From positions 1 to 8,309 of the forward strand of contig DCIP01000041.1 in the NCBI GenBank assembly GCA_002317115.1: a DNA stretch of 8,309 bases. The letters run 5' to 3'. Source of the stretch: Candidatus Scybalocola fimicaballi (GTDB taxonomy: Bacteria; Bacteroidota; Bacteroidia; Bacteroidales; Paludibacteraceae). Positions 7,588 to 8,309 of this stretch are shown here, piece by piece; within the stretch, counting starts at the first letter, position 1; each line of letters begins with the position of its first letter. The notes under the pieces are model-generated. The model saw only the letters and a program-made list of their open reading frames with translations, was not told the origin of the DNA and searched no databases. The translations under genes and the position numbers were made by a program.

Positions 7588-7629
7588 TAAGAGTGGAATT
7601 GCAGAAATGCGGTTCCACTTTTATTTTTT
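7588..7629 (+). terminator. Intrinsic terminator after the 155-residue protein gene
   Basis: AGTGGAATTGCA (7592-7603) pairs with TGCGGTTCCACT (7608-7619) as a continuous 12-bp stem with two G-U pairs, closed by a GAAA tetraloop at 7604-7607. Four outer pairs (T7588-A7623, A7589-T7622, A7590-T7621, and a G-T pair at 7591-7620) can extend it. A T-rich tract, TTTATTTTTT, follows. It ends the upstream transcript and separates it from thrS. Confidence 0.88.
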
Positions 7630-7639
7630 GCAAAAACTA

Positions 7640-7671
7640 ATTGTAAGTTCGCAATACAAAGGTTATCTTTG
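7640..7671 (+). promoter_or_regulatory. Bacteroidota-type promoter for thrS (ATTG - 20 bp - TATCTTTG)
   Basis: TATCTTTG at 7664-7671 matches TAnnTTTG, and ATTG at 7640-7643 is a -33 element at exactly 20 bases. This is the best-formed promoter in the window. Transcription would start near 7678, giving a leader of about 36 bases. The spacer contains an inverted repeat, TTGTA (7641-7645) and TACAA (7655-7659), that could bind a regulator but is short. Confidence 0.7.
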
Positions 7672-7697
7672 CCACGTTTTAAAAAAGACTACATTTG
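7668..7697 (+). promoter_or_regulatory. Possible second, overlapping thrS promoter (TTTG - 18 bp - TACATTTG)
   Basis: TACATTTG at 7690-7697 is another exact TAnnTTTG match. The TTTG that ends the first promoter's -7 box (7668-7671) would serve as its -33 element, with an 18-base spacer that is one base short of the usual range. Transcription would start near 7703, only about 10 bases before the ATG, which may be too short a leader. It overlaps a weak stem-loop (CTAC 7689-7692 with GTAG 7701-7704). Confidence 0.3.
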
Positions 7698-7713
7698 TAA
7701 GTAGAGAAAAAAG

Positions 7714-8309
7714 ATGATTAAAATTACATTCCCAGACGGTTCCGTTCGTGAGTATGAGAACGGCGTCACAGGTTATCAGATCGCAGAGAGCATCTCTTCA
7801 CGCCTAGCTCAGGACGTGTTGGCTATCAGCGTAAACGGAGAGACAAGAGACTTGAATCGCGCAATCAACGAGGATGCGGCTATCAAGTTGTTCAAATTTG
7901 AAGACGAGGAGGGTAAGCACACATTCTGGCATACATCTGCCCACTTGATGGCACAGGCAATCCAGATGCTTTATCCAAACGCAAAATTCGGTATCGGTCC
8001 AGCTATCGAGAGCGGATTCTACTATGATATCGACTTCGGTGATATCACATTGAAGGAGTCTGATTTCGCAGCAATCGAGAAGAAGATGTTGGAGATCGTC
8101 GCAACAAAGCAGACACTTACTCGCGTCGACATTTCAAAGGCAGACGCTTTGAAGATGTTCGAGCAGAGAGGCGAAGTATATAAGACAGAGCTTATCAGCG
8201 AGCTTGAAGACGGTAAGATCACTCTATACGAGCAGGGAAGCTTCACAGACCTTTGCCGTGGACCACACTTGAAAGATGTGTCTCCAATCAAGGCAGTTAA
8301 GATCACTTC
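7714..8309 (+). CDS. thrS: Threonyl-tRNA synthetase, N-terminal part (3' end outside window)
   Basis: ThrRS charges tRNA-Thr with threonine in the cytoplasm and hydrolyses mischarged Ser-tRNA-Thr. The window holds the first 198 codons of a protein that is usually about 640-650 residues. Residues 1-62 are the TGS domain ([20 protein letters not shown], then [12 protein letters not shown]). Residues 63-198 are most of the N2 editing domain, with the zinc/editing motif [10 protein letters not shown] giving His73 and His77, and the second motif DLCRGPH giving Cys181 and His185; the key editing residues are therefore present. [13 protein letters not shown] is also typical. The catalytic class II core (motifs 1-3) and the anticodon-binding domain lie beyond the edge. 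The ATG at 7714 fits the family N-terminus exactly; it is preceded by an A-rich stretch rather than a Shine-Dalgarno site. No T-box is visible. The gene appears to have its own promoter after the upstream terminator. Confidence 0.97.
   Translation, partial: MIKITFPDGSVREYENGVTGYQIAESISSRLAQDVLAISVNGETRDLNRAINEDAAIKLFKFEDEEGKHTFWHTSAHLMAQAIQMLYPNAKFGIGPAIESGFYYDIDFGDITLKESDFAAIEKKMLEIVATKQTLTRVDISKADALKMFEQRGEVYKTELISELEDGKITLYEQGSFTDLCRGPHLKDVSPIKAVKIT

Noticed and set aside
7542..7713. T-box riboswitch for thrS.
   Set aside because: The region before thrS is short, no T-box sequence or specifier stem-loop is visible, and the terminator precedes the thrS promoter. T-boxes are also not typical of this phylum.
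8022..8306. A 94-codon minus-strand frame inside thrS.
   Set aside because: It is antisense to unmistakable threonyl-tRNA synthetase sequence containing the editing motifs.

Overview
The window looks like a chromosomal piece of a Bacteroidales bacterium (phylum Bacteroidota), probably host-associated. Three things point there: three intergenic matches to the Bacteroidota -7 promoter element TAnnTTTG, no Shine-Dalgarno-like sites before the starts, and secreted proteins of Bacteroidota type (right-handed beta-helix modules closed by a choice-of-anchor-Q-like motif, and a small exported protein with a type IX secretion-tail-like end). The DNA is AT-rich, most of all between genes. The genus cannot be settled from this.

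Layout. Positions 1-6803 (82% of the window) are one uninterrupted minus-strand reading frame: the first 2267 codons of a giant exported protein whose C-terminus lies beyond the left edge. It has a signal peptide and then five tandem copies of a module of about 484 residues (the first is about 429, the fifth is cut by the window edge). Each module has an entry cap, a right-handed beta-helix of about 11 coils, and a closing motif. There is a two-level repeat: coils of 22-25 residues inside modules with a period of about 1452 bp.

Positions 6804-7073 are a divergent, AT-rich intergenic region with candidate promoters both ways and a perfect 7-bp inverted repeat just downstream of the rightward promoter. 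Positions 7074-7541 encode a 155-residue exported protein of unknown function. Positions 7542-7713 hold a degenerate GACGTT hexamer array that doubles as an 11-codon Thr-rich mini-ORF, a strong intrinsic terminator, and one or two Bacteroidota promoters for the next gene. Positions 7714-8309 are the first 198 codons of thrS, threonyl-tRNA synthetase, running off the right edge.

How the parts relate. thrS is a housekeeping gene insulated by a terminator and its own promoter. The two exported proteins are divergently transcribed and probably belong to the cell envelope or surface. Whether they work together cannot be shown from sequence. I found no mobile element, CRISPR array, tRNA or rRNA. 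The least ordinary items are the giant modular protein with its nearly fixed module length, the hairpin at the start of the 7074 transcript, and the Thr-rich mini-ORF followed by a terminator ahead of thrS.
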